NCBI RefSeq assembly: GCF_012641185.1
Contig: NZ_JAAXLK010000010.1
Span: 28,258 to 92,257 of the forward strand
Source of the DNA: Levilactobacillus tujiorum
Lineage (GTDB): Bacteria > Bacillota > Bacilli > Lactobacillales > Lactobacillaceae
Direction of reading: 5' to 3'
DNA length: 64,000 nt
The notes under the pieces: generated by a model
What the model was told of the DNA's origin: nothing
The model's database searches: none
The model's input: only the letters and a program-made list of their open reading frames with translations
Position numbers and translations under genes: made by a program
Part shown: piece after piece, positions 16,450-24,919 of the stretch
How positions within the stretch are numbered: the first letter of the stretch is position 1
Layout of the letters: each line of letters begins with the position of its first letter

Positions 16450-17829
16450 ATGAGTAAAGGACAATTATGGAAACAGCGATTCTTCTATGGTGCAACTGAT
16501 ATGGCGGGGAACCTGATTTGGCAAATCGTTGGGCTTTACCTGTTGTTCTACTACACCACGGTAGTTGGTATCTCGCCGGCGTTTGTGGGGACATTATTCT
16601 TCGTTGTGCGAATCATTGATGCCTTTGATGGTGTGGTCTATGGATTCTTAATTGACCACACGCATTCTAAATATGGGAAAGCGCGGCCATACTTCTTGTG
16701 GTTCGGGATTCCATTAGGGATTTTGACCATGCTGCTGTTCTTTAACCCATCGTTTGGGGGCAACAAGATCTTCCAGCTGGCTTGGATTTCCATCGTCTAC
16801 ACGCTGTTCAGCTTAGTTTATTCCGGGGCTAACACGCCAATCACGGCCATTCTGCCTAGCTTGACGAAGGACCCAGATGAACGGACGAACTTAGCCAGTG
16901 CACGGATGGTCATGACGAACATTGGGACGGCCGTTATCGGGGCCATTTCCTTACCAATGGTTGCGCGTTTAGGTGGTAAGAACGCTGAAAAAGGTTGGAT
17001 GATTTGGGGGATATTTATTGGTTTAGCCATTATCGTCCTGTTCTTCAGTTCATTTGCCAACTTACGTGAAAAAGATGACATTACCGAGAATGCCGAAGGT
17101 GAATCGGAAATTAAGGGACACTTGTCCGTGAAGGAATCGCTGAAAGGTGCCGTAAAGAACAAGCCATGGGTTGCCTTAAGTTTGAGTTTCATCTTACTCC
17201 AGACCTTCTGGGTAATCCGGATGCAAACTGCGGTTTACTACTTGACCTACGTTTACCGGCGCGCTGATTTAGTTGGGGCGTTTAACGGATTAGTAATTGT
17301 AGCGGTTGCCGGGAACTTATCCGTGCCATTCCTGAGTAAGATTATGAAGCACCGTAACGTGATGATTCTAGCGATGATTACGTTTGGGATTGGTGAAGTG
17401 ATCATGTCCTTCAAGAGTATTCCATTACTCTTTGCTGGGAACGTCATCGCCTTAGTTGCCATGGGGGCGGCCTTCTCGATCGCCTTCGTGATGATTGCGG
17501 ATACTGTTGAATACTCTCGTTCCGAATTGCATATCGACGAACCTGGTATTCTTTCCTCTGTTCCAATGGTTGGTGCCAAGCTCGGTATGGGCTTCGGTGG
17601 CTTAGTTTCTGGTTGGTTGCTTTCCTGGGGTGGTTTCCAAGCCACAGCCAAGATCCAAGGAGCCAAAGCATTGACGGCGATCAGCACGAGCTTTGTTTGG
17701 TTACCGATTATTCTCGCCCTAATTATTGTCGGTATCCTGTACATCTTCTACAAGTTGGACGAAGATGAGATCACGTCAGCTAAAGAAGCCAAGGCGGGCG
17801 CTGACAAGCTAAATAATGAAAACGTTTAA
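16450..17829 (+). CDS. GPH-family glycoside:cation symporter
   Basis: 459 residues, about twelve membrane helices, beginning MSKGQLWKQRFFYGATDMAG, the usual start of glycoside-pentoside-hexuronide symporters (XylP/UidB/MelB relatives). The helix 2-3 loop LIDHTHSKYGKARPY has the conserved D and K/R residues. GGGGGAGG precedes the ATG. It overlaps the next gene by 14 bases and heads a four-gene operon with two alpha/beta hydrolases and a GH65 phosphorylase. The cargo is therefore probably a (perhaps acylated) disaccharide; that is inference. Codons are closer to optimal than in the following genes. Confidence 0.9.
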   Translation: MSKGQLWKQRFFYGATDMAGNLIWQIVGLYLLFYYTTVVGISPAFVGTLFFVVRIIDAFDGVVYGFLIDHTHSKYGKARPYFLWFGIPLGILTMLLFFNPSFGGNKIFQLAWISIVYTLFSLVYSGANTPITAILPSLTKDPDERTNLASARMVMTNIGTAVIGAISLPMVARLGGKNAEKGWMIWGIFIGLAIIVLFFSSFANLREKDDITENAEGESEIKGHLSVKESLKGAVKNKPWVALSLSFILLQTFWVIRMQTAVYYLTYVYRRADLVGAFNGLVIVAVAGNLSVPFLSKIMKHRNVMILAMITFGIGEVIMSFKSIPLLFAGNVIALVAMGAAFSIAFVMIADTVEYSRSELHIDEPGILSSVPMVGAKLGMGFGGLVSGWLLSWGGFQATAKIQGAKALTAISTSFVWLPIILALIIVGILYIFYKLDEDEITSAKEAKAGADKLNNENV

Positions 17830-18670
17830 ATTCACCTGTGGGTTCACTGACTATCCGGTAACAGTGACCTACTATCAACCGGCCGCCATTGCTGAATTCG
17901 AACCGCAGCGGCGGCCGTTGGTGATTCTATTACCGGGTGGTGGTTATGCGTTTTATTCGGATCGTGAAAATGAGATTGTGGCGCTGCAGTACTTGGCGCA
18001 AGGCTTTGCGGTAGCGGTCGTGGCGTATCGGTTAATTGAGCAGCCGCCAGTCTTGCCGGGAGCTCTCTACCAGCTAGCGGGCGTCGTTCACGAATTTCAC
18101 CAGCATGCTGGTCGTTATGGCATTAGTGCCACGCACATCTTATTAGTTGGCTTTTCGGCGGGCGGCCATCTGGCAGCGCTGTATGCGGGGTTGTGGCCAC
18201 GCCTGGCTGCCGACCTACAAGTATCAGCGGCGACACTGAGAGTGAGTGCACTCACGTTAGGTTATCCCATGATTGGGCTACGGCTAGGTTGGCCAACGGA
18301 TGCGGCCGTTGCATCAGCGATTGTCGGGACTTGGCCCCAGCATGAGGCAGATCAGGTCGTCACGGCGCAGAATCCACCTACGTTTATCTGGACCACTGCC
18401 GAGGATGAACTGGTGCCGGCGGAAAATGCCCGGCGGTTCATCACGGCATTACATCAGCACGGGGTACCGATGGTGGCCACCATTTATCCACACGGTCCGC
18501 ACGGCTTGAGCTTGGCCCGGGCCGTCACGGCATTTCCAATGAGTTTTAAGTCAGCCCATCCGGACTTTGGGGAGCGGTTTATCCGACCGGATGTAGCGGA
18601 ATGGTTCGATCAGCAGCTGCAATGGCTAGCTGAGTTATGGGACCTGAACGCTTTCTGGCGACGACAGTAG
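17816..18670 (+). CDS. Alpha/beta hydrolase, acetyl-esterase-like
   Basis: 284 residues. The oxyanion-hole segment is LLPGGGYAFYSDRE, the nucleophile elbow GFSAGGHL, and the acid and histidine lie in AEDELVPAENA and HGPHGLSLA. This plan matches the small esterases often annotated as acetyl-xylan esterase or pectin acetylesterase-like. There is no signal peptide, so it acts in the cytosol. It overlaps the symporter by 14 bases, indicating translational coupling. A deacetylase for the imported glycoside is the natural reading, but the substrate is not shown. Confidence 0.85.
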   Translation: MKTFKFTCGFTDYPVTVTYYQPAAIAEFEPQRRPLVILLPGGGYAFYSDRENEIVALQYLAQGFAVAVVAYRLIEQPPVLPGALYQLAGVVHEFHQHAGRYGISATHILLVGFSAGGHLAALYAGLWPRLAADLQVSAATLRVSALTLGYPMIGLRLGWPTDAAVASAIVGTWPQHEADQVVTAQNPPTFIWTTAEDELVPAENARRFITALHQHGVPMVATIYPHGPHGLSLARAVTAFPMSFKSAHPDFGERFIRPDVAEWFDQQLQWLAELWDLNAFWRRQ

Positions 18671-18692
18671 TTTAATGAGAGGGGTAATTAAA

Positions 18693-19745
18693 ATGCTGAA
18701 TGATACGACAACCAAGCAATCTTTGGGGTATGCAGACGAGTTAAAACGGTTAGCTAAAATACAGACGACGACCGTGGTTGATGGGGTGACCAAGTGGATT
18801 AAGGAGCGTAATCCCGCTCACACCTACGAGCCCTTAGTCTGGGAAACGGTTGCCGAAATTGAAGAAAATCCACAGTTACCAACGGATCTATTCAGTTTAC
18901 GCCAAGGCACCGAAACGTCCGGGCAGAAGGATTTAACGTCGGTCGAGATGAAAATTGAAATGCAGCAGATCGTTGCCATGAATCGACGCGTGCGGGTTAT
19001 CCGGATTGCGCGGATGGATCACCTAACTGCGGATAAAGCCTTGATTTATTTCCATGGTGGGGCTTATTATGGCGGAACGCCAGAGGATGTGTTGTTGGCG
19101 CTGAAGTACGTGGCTGAGCAGGCCAATTGCGTGGTCTACAACGTCGACTATGCGTTGGCACCGGAGCAACCTTATCCCGCGGGTATTCTGGATGGCCTGG
19201 CTGTGGTGGCGGCCATGACTCAGGAGTATCACCACATTTCTTTGGGTGGCGATTCCGCAGGCGGCTCCATTGCACTAGGGGTTAGCCAACTCTGCCAGTC
19301 AATGGGGATCTGCACGATTGACTCGCACCTGCTCTTCTATCCGACGGTGATTCAGGGGTCGGATTTAGGCGGTCAATTGTGGGACGATAATAGTATTGAC
19401 ATCGTTCCGGAACAGCGCGATGCTTTACACAGAAGCTACCAGTTATTTGAACAGCTTGACGAAATTATGAGTGGTTACTACGTGGCAGATCAGCGCGTTG
19501 ATTTGACGGCGCCGCTACTGTCACCATTATTAGCAGATCCACAGACGTTTAAGAAGACCACGCTGCTGGTGGGTGAGTACGATCCGTTCCGTTTGCAGGG
19601 TGAAGCCTTCATCGATCAAGTTGGTCGCGCAAATGGGGATGCCAATTACATTCGCTATGGTGGTATCAGCCACGCCTTCTTGAACTTTACGGGTAACGTT
19701 CCAGCTGTTCAGGATGCGTTGCGGTCGGCAGCAAAATTGATTTAA
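18693..19745 (+). CDS. Alpha/beta hydrolase, hormone-sensitive-lipase type esterase
   Basis: About 350 residues. It has the HSL-family HGGAYYGG oxyanion motif, the GGDSAGGS nucleophile motif, Asp in GEYDPFR and His in GISHAFLNF. The ATG at 18693 follows AGAGGGG by 9 bases and is preferred over the ATG at 18675, which lies inside that site. It sits 22 bases after the first hydrolase and 27 bases before the GH65 gene. Two unrelated esterases in one sugar operon suggest an acylated sugar as substrate. Confidence 0.86.
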   Translation: MLNDTTTKQSLGYADELKRLAKIQTTTVVDGVTKWIKERNPAHTYEPLVWETVAEIEENPQLPTDLFSLRQGTETSGQKDLTSVEMKIEMQQIVAMNRRVRVIRIARMDHLTADKALIYFHGGAYYGGTPEDVLLALKYVAEQANCVVYNVDYALAPEQPYPAGILDGLAVVAAMTQEYHHISLGGDSAGGSIALGVSQLCQSMGICTIDSHLLFYPTVIQGSDLGGQLWDDNSIDIVPEQRDALHRSYQLFEQLDEIMSGYYVADQRVDLTAPLLSPLLADPQTFKKTTLLVGEYDPFRLQGEAFIDQVGRANGDANYIRYGGISHAFLNFTGNVPAVQDALRSAAKLI

Positions 19746-19772
19746 GCTAAACTTTAATTGGGGGAGATTATT

Positions 19773-21977
19773 GTGACTTTACGCGACTATCATTTGACTT
19801 TACGCGATGTGGCTAATGAACAACCGGAATATTTAGAGACGGTATTCTCACTGGGAAATGGACATTTTGGTGTTCGGGCAAACGATCCGATTAGCGGTAA
19901 TCCCATCACAGGAACGTTAATTAATGGATTTTATGAAACCGCCCCCATTACCTATGGCGAAGCAGGGGTCGGTTACGCCCAGAAACACCAAACGATTCTC
20001 AATCTGCCAGATCTGCGGCACGTCCACGTCTCAACTAGTAGTGGCCATCAGTTCACGCACAGCAAGCGGACGGCCGCTAGTCTCAATCTCGGCACTGGCT
20101 TACTGACAGAAGACTATCAGATTAGCACTGACCAAGGCGAAACGATTATGATGGGGGTCAAATCGGTGATTGGCCAAGGTCAGACTAGCCTGTGGGGAGT
20201 TGGCTATACGTTCACTGCGAAGACCTACGCGAAGGGGCTGCTGGTAAGTAAGTCGATTGCGGTTCCCGCTGAAGCGGAGGCGATTCCGTCGGCGGATCCC
20301 CGGAAGACCCGGATGGCCGGCTTGCCAATCTGTGAAACGGAATTCGTCACGCAAGATTTACAACGCTATCACGTGAAGACTCGGGTGACCAAGCAGGCAG
20401 TGACCATGTACCTGGGCATCTTGGAGAGTCATGGGCAGTTGCTACAACAGCCGGTGGATTTGAGCGATGAACAGCCACACACGTTGGAATATGAAGCTTA
20501 TATTGGTGAGGTGGGTCAACGCAATACGATTGATCCAGCGGCGATGTTTATGGCCAGCTCGTTGGGCGCGCTCGCCGAGGACAGCCAGAATTTCTGGCAA
20601 GGCGTGTGGACCCGTAGTGAAGTGAGTGTCGGCGGCAATGATGCGCTGGACTTGGCGATTCACTACAATATTTTCCAGTTGAATCAAGCAGCTGGTCGTG
20701 ACGGGCGAACGAATATTGCGGCTAAGGGGCTCAGCGGCTCAGGCTACGAAGGACACTACTTCTGGGATACAGAAATGTACATGCTGCCTTACTTCACTTA
20801 CACGAACCAGCAGATGGCACGGCAACTCTTGCTGTATCGTTACCAAACCTTACCGAAGGCGCGGGAACGGGCGCGGACACTCGGGGTTGATCAAGGCGCC
20901 CTCTTTGCTTGGCGGACGATTAATGGTGAAGAGGCATCGGCGTACTTCCCGGCTGGCACGGCGCAATATCACATCGACGCGGATATTGCCTATGCGGTGG
21001 GCAAGTACTTTGAAATCACCCGGGACTTAGACTTTGTCATCCAATGTGGCTTTGAAATGGTCCTCGAAACAGCCCGCTTCTGGGAGAATTTCGGCTCCTG
21101 GCGTCAAGTTGGTGATCGTAGTCGCTTCGAATTTCACACGGTGACGGGGCCGGACGAATATACCGCACTGGTCAACAATAACTACTACACGAACCGGTTG
21201 GCTAAGCACAATTTCGAGCTGGTCGTTGAGTTAGCGCACCAGATGATGAAGCGGTCACCACAGTTGTTGGCGAAATTTGGCATGACTGAAAATGACCTGG
21301 ACGTTTATCAGAATCTGGCGGACCACGTCTATCTCCCGTATAGCAATGAACTGGGGATTAATGAACAAGACGATAGCTTCTTGGACAAGCCCCGGTGGCC
21401 AGCGGACAAATCGACGAAGGATAACTTCCCGCTATTGTTGCACTACCATCCATTGACCATCTATCGTTATCAGGTGTCTAAGCAAGCCGATACGTTGCTG
21501 GCGGACTACCTGTTCCCTGAAGATTTGCCGCTTGATCAATTGAAGCGGGAATATCAGTACTATGAAGGGGTAACGACCCACGATTCATCGTTATCGCGGT
21601 CGATCTTCAGTATTTTAGCCGCGCGGATGGGCGACCCAGAGAAAGCCTACCGGTACTTCATGGATACGGCCCAGATGGATCTGGTTAATTTACAGAAGAA
21701 CACGGCGGATGGGCTACACCTGGCCAATCTCGGTGGTAGCTGGTTAGCTTTAGTCGCAGGGTTTTCTGGATTTTACGTACAGGATGAAGTGGTACATTTC
21801 GCCAATCATTTGCCAACGGAGTTAGACCGCTTAACCTACCGGATGAAGATTGCGGAGAGTGTTCTCGAAATTGACCTGACGGCGGATAAATTGGACGTTA
21901 CGGTCATTAGCGGCCCCATTCCAACGTACGGTGTTAGCGTAAATGGTGAATTGATCTCTTTAGTGAAGGTTAGCTAG
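19773..21977 (+). CDS. GH65 glycoside phosphorylase (maltose/kojibiose/nigerose phosphorylase type)
   Basis: About 734 residues, the size of inverting GH65 disaccharide phosphorylases. Features in order: N-terminal beta-sandwich, linker helices, an (alpha/alpha)6 barrel with the general acid Glu in TVTGPDEYTALVNNNYYTN, the substrate segment EGHYFWDTEMYMLPY, and KQAD in YQVSKQADTLL. The GTG at 19773 is preferred since GGGGGAG precedes it; the TTG at 19758 overlaps that site. The enzyme would split an alpha-glucoside with phosphate to beta-glucose 1-phosphate plus glucose. No beta-phosphoglucomutase is in the window. Linkage specificity cannot be read from sequence by eye. Confidence 0.92.
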   Translation: MTLRDYHLTLRDVANEQPEYLETVFSLGNGHFGVRANDPISGNPITGTLINGFYETAPITYGEAGVGYAQKHQTILNLPDLRHVHVSTSSGHQFTHSKRTAASLNLGTGLLTEDYQISTDQGETIMMGVKSVIGQGQTSLWGVGYTFTAKTYAKGLLVSKSIAVPAEAEAIPSADPRKTRMAGLPICETEFVTQDLQRYHVKTRVTKQAVTMYLGILESHGQLLQQPVDLSDEQPHTLEYEAYIGEVGQRNTIDPAAMFMASSLGALAEDSQNFWQGVWTRSEVSVGGNDALDLAIHYNIFQLNQAAGRDGRTNIAAKGLSGSGYEGHYFWDTEMYMLPYFTYTNQQMARQLLLYRYQTLPKARERARTLGVDQGALFAWRTINGEEASAYFPAGTAQYHIDADIAYAVGKYFEITRDLDFVIQCGFEMVLETARFWENFGSWRQVGDRSRFEFHTVTGPDEYTALVNNNYYTNRLAKHNFELVVELAHQMMKRSPQLLAKFGMTENDLDVYQNLADHVYLPYSNELGINEQDDSFLDKPRWPADKSTKDNFPLLLHYHPLTIYRYQVSKQADTLLADYLFPEDLPLDQLKREYQYYEGVTTHDSSLSRSIFSILAARMGDPEKAYRYFMDTAQMDLVNLQKNTADGLHLANLGGSWLALVAGFSGFYVQDEVVHFANHLPTELDRLTYRMKIAESVLEIDLTADKLDVTVISGPIPTYGVSVNGELISLVKVS

Positions 21978-22008
21978 TGGGCGTTGGGGCTAGCTGAAAT
22001 GGGTAAAA

Positions 22009-22048
22009 TAACAAAAGGGAATTCCAGCTTAGGAATTCCCTTTTGTTA
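22009..22048 (+). terminator. Terminator of the GH65 operon
   Basis: Perfect 17-bp arms TAACAAAAGGGAATTCC and GGAATTCCCTTTTGTTA around AGCTTA. It is symmetrical, so it can act on both strands. Confidence 0.93.
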
Positions 22049-22097
22049 TCTAGAAAAATCAAAATTTTAACACTTAAACTTTGAACTTTCCGTAGTG

Positions 22098-22176
22098 TAT
22101 AATAAGCATATGTTTCGGAGCAATGGCTTTTAAAAGGAGCTAATGGCGGGACCAAGATCTTAATTATTAATAATTA
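22098..22176 (+). promoter_or_regulatory. Promoter and palindrome upstream of the kinase-fold regulator
   Basis: TATAAT at 22098-22103 is a good -10 element. Downstream, TAATTATTAATAATTA at 22161-22176 is a perfect 16-bp palindrome about 70 bases before the start codon, inside the leader. It may be an autoregulatory operator; AT-rich chance symmetry is the alternative. Confidence 0.4.
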
Positions 22177-22247
22177 GACTAATGATTATAGTCCGCACTC
22201 AATGTCATAACGTTGGGTGCTTGAAATTAGAAATGGAGATATGAACG

Positions 22248-23324
22248 ATGCTGTCACGTGAACAACAAATTCTTGAATGGATAAAACAGAATCCAATGAT
22301 TAGCCAAAATGAGTTAGCAGAACTGGCGGGAATTACGCGTTCTGGAGTTGCAGCTCACATTTCTAATCTGGTGAAAAAAGGATTTTTACAAGGTAAGGGA
22401 TATATTGTTTCACCGGAAAATTATGTTGCTGTTGTCGGTGGGATTACTCTAGATATCTTTGGTATTCCTAATAGTGAAGTGATTGAAAAAAAGTCTAATA
22501 CCGGTGTTATTTATTCTGATGTGGGTGGATTAGGGAGAAACATTGCAGTTGATCTAACGAAGCTTGAGATTCCAAATTATTTTATTTCTGTTTATGGTCA
22601 TGATTCAGCGGGTGAGGAGTTTAAGAAAGATGCCTTAGAAAAGAATTTGGACATTACTTACTCAAAGCAGATTTCAAGTATACCGACGTCAAGGTATTTG
22701 TACATCAATCAAACGAGCGCCAAACGGATATTTGGTGTGGATGATAGTCGAATTCATGATGAGATTACGCCAGAATTTTTGAAAGAACGTATGAATATTT
22801 TGAGTAATGCTAAGATGATTGTTTTAGATCCAAATTTACCGGAGCAAACAATTTCTTGGATTTACCAAAACTTTGAACAACCGCTGTTTGCAGATTCAAT
22901 TAACAAACTTAGCCGTTTAAAGAATGGTATTGAAGCATTAGATACATTGGTATTGAATGCAGACGAGTCCACGGCTATTACTGACGTGGAAATTAAAGAC
23001 CACAATAGTGCAAAGAAATGTGCAGCCGAATTAGTTGATATGGGGATTTCAAATGTATTTATTTATGATGCACAGTTAGGCTTCTTCTATCAAACGAAGA
23101 GCAATGCATTTTATTTTCCAGTTGAAGCCAAGAAAGTTTTGAATACTAATGGGGTAGGTGCTGCAGCAATTGCAGCGATTGTTTTTGCGCGTAGGCGAGG
23201 ACTAGATGATGAGCAGACAGCAGGTGTTGCTAGGTCAGCAGCACAGGTGGCAATGACCACCTATCTTAATATATTCGAAGGGATGACACCTGAATTTCTT
23301 GAAAGTAGTATCAAAAATAAGTAA
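22248..23324 (+). CDS. HTH plus PfkB-fold protein lacking the catalytic Asp (probable sugar-sensing regulator)
   Basis: 358 residues. Residues 1-55 form a winged helix (QNELAELAGITRSGVAAHIS); residues 57-355 have the ribokinase/PfkB fold with the first signature GGLGRNIAVDLTKL near 93-106. The second signature, normally DTTGAGD, reads NTNGVGAA at residues 299-306: the catalytic Asp is Ala305 and the leading Asp is Asn299. Phosphoryl transfer is therefore unlikely, and the fold probably serves as a ligand sensor for the DNA-binding domain. The gene is strikingly AT-rich (one sampled line, 22441-22500, is 28% GC) compared with the preceding operon. It lies upstream of a pectinase and symporter, which it probably controls. 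Confidence 0.85.
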   Translation: MLSREQQILEWIKQNPMISQNELAELAGITRSGVAAHISNLVKKGFLQGKGYIVSPENYVAVVGGITLDIFGIPNSEVIEKKSNTGVIYSDVGGLGRNIAVDLTKLEIPNYFISVYGHDSAGEEFKKDALEKNLDITYSKQISSIPTSRYLYINQTSAKRIFGVDDSRIHDEITPEFLKERMNILSNAKMIVLDPNLPEQTISWIYQNFEQPLFADSINKLSRLKNGIEALDTLVLNADESTAITDVEIKDHNSAKKCAAELVDMGISNVFIYDAQLGFFYQTKSNAFYFPVEAKKVLNTNGVGAAAIAAIVFARRRGLDDEQTAGVARSAAQVAMTTYLNIFEGMTPEFLESSIKNK

Positions 23325-23417
23325 GTCTGTTCTATATCTAATTTGAATATTTGGTAAACGGCAAGTCGTTTGTTCGGCTTGTCTTTTTTAATAAATTAAG
23401 ATAGCGAAGTGGGGAAT

Positions 23418-23465
23418 TTTTTTGTAAACAAATGTTTAGCGAGATAAACATTTGTTTACAAAAAA
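23418..23465. promoter_or_regulatory. Long inverted-repeat operator upstream of the pectinase operon
   Basis: Two perfect 21-bp arms, 23418-23438 and 23445-23465, separated by GCGAGA. Each arm contains TAAACA-NN-TGTTTA, so the site can be read as two neighbouring operators. No T tract follows on the plus strand that would favour a simple terminator for the upstream gene, although that role cannot be excluded. Confidence 0.7.
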
Positions 23466-23492
23466 TCAAAAGCGTGTTATTCTACGTAATGT

Positions 23493-23506
23493 AGTAAGCG
23501 CTTACA
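23493..23506 (+). promoter_or_regulatory. cre-like site
   Basis: AGTAAGCGCTTACA fits the cre consensus at 13 of 14 positions and contains the perfect palindrome GTAAGCGCTTAC. It lies about 90 bases before the pectinase start, consistent with CcpA control. Confidence 0.7.
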
Positions 23507-23593
23507 ATTCAAAGGGACATAATCGGAGTCTTCTAAACAACAAATTTAGTTTGGAACGCTCAGACAGCATTTTTGTGGGAAAGCAGGGTTGTT

Positions 23594-24895
23594 ATGCTAG
23601 TTATTGAAGTGAAAGAGCATGAGGATATTCAAGCGGCCATTGATCAAATTGGTCGAGTTGGCGGAGGCCACTTAATTATTAAGCCAGGTGATCATCTGAC
23701 AGGGCCGCTGGAGTTGGTTTCTAATTTAGAACTCACGGTGCAGAAGGGGGCAGTGATCAAGTTTAAGGATGACCCAATGCTTTATCCACCGGTATGGACA
23801 CGTTGGGAAGGTATAGAATGCTATGCCATGCATCCGCTTATTTATGCTAATGGTAAACATCACATTAAAATTGATGGTGATGGTGTAATCGATGGATCAG
23901 GATCGAATTGGTGGAAAAAATTTAGAGAGATTGAGAATGAAGATCGGATTCTTCCCAGAGAGAAGTATGAATTACGTTTAGCAGATCTAAATGCTGACTA
24001 TAAGACTCGAACGGGTGGTGGTGGCAGACCATCGACGCAATATTTGCGGCCACCGTTGGTGCAATTTTGGAAATGTCGTGAGATTGTCATTGATGGTATT
24101 ACGCTTAAAAACTCTCCATTCTGGACATTGCATATGGTTTATTCCAGTCAAATTACAATTAAAAATATGACTTTTTCTAATCCAGCGGATGCTATTAATA
24201 CTGATGCCATGGATATTGACTCCAGTGAAGATGTTACCGTACAGCATTGTTTGCTAGATGTAGGTGATGATGGTGTAACTTTGAAATCCGGTTCCGGTAA
24301 AGATGGAATTCGGGTTAACCGTCCTACTAGAAATGTTAAAGTGTCAGATTGCAAAATTCTAGCTAGTCATGGTGGTATTGCTATTGGCTCAGAGACAGCA
24401 GCGGGGATTAGCGATGTTGAGGTGTCAAATTGTACTTTTGAGGGGACTCGGCGCGGTATTCGGCTAAAATCACGACGAACACGTGGCGGCACAATTAAAA
24501 ATATTCAGTTGCGTGATTTAAAGATGAATGCATGCTGGTGTCCAATTTCTTTGGAACAATACTTCGCCCCGGGAGTTTTACCTGCTGAGGAAGCAACCGT
24601 ATTGTCTCAAGATCCGCAGCCAGTTGATGAAACCACACCACACATTAAGAATATTGAAATAAAGAATATTACGGCTACAAATGTGCGAGCGACAGCCGCA
24701 TTTATTGTTGGTCTACCGGAAGCAAATATTGAAAATGTTTCAATCGATAATTTTGACTGGTCCTTGGCAGATGAAAGTGAATTGTTGCCTACGGAAAGAG
24801 CGGAAGAGACCGGCGGAAGATTTCATAATGAAGATCGTGATATTAAGACCATTAATGTCACCAACTTATCGGTAAATGGTGAGAAGCTAGGCTAA
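23594..24895 (+). CDS. GH28 polygalacturonase-type hydrolase, intracellular
   Basis: About 433 residues forming a parallel beta-helix. GH28 motifs are all present: INTDAMDID with NTD at 202-204, VGDDGVTLKSG with Asp225-Asp226, SHGGIAIGS with His259, and RGIRLKS (RLK at 290-292). These carry the catalytic Asps and the galacturonate-binding basic residues. There is no signal peptide, so it should act in the cytosol on imported oligogalacturonides or rhamnogalacturonan fragments, as an exo-enzyme. The ATG at 23594 has AGGG a few bases upstream; the longer frame has no site. It is 24 bases upstream of a GPH symporter, its likely uptake system, and is AT-rich like its neighbours. Confidence 0.9.
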   Translation: MLVIEVKEHEDIQAAIDQIGRVGGGHLIIKPGDHLTGPLELVSNLELTVQKGAVIKFKDDPMLYPPVWTRWEGIECYAMHPLIYANGKHHIKIDGDGVIDGSGSNWWKKFREIENEDRILPREKYELRLADLNADYKTRTGGGGRPSTQYLRPPLVQFWKCREIVIDGITLKNSPFWTLHMVYSSQITIKNMTFSNPADAINTDAMDIDSSEDVTVQHCLLDVGDDGVTLKSGSGKDGIRVNRPTRNVKVSDCKILASHGGIAIGSETAAGISDVEVSNCTFEGTRRGIRLKSRRTRGGTIKNIQLRDLKMNACWCPISLEQYFAPGVLPAEEATVLSQDPQPVDETTPHIKNIEIKNITATNVRATAAFIVGLPEANIENVSIDNFDWSLADESELLPTERAEETGGRFHNEDRDIKTINVTNLSVNGEKLG

Positions 24896-24919
24896 CCAAG
24901 AATAGGAAGTTGGAGAAAA

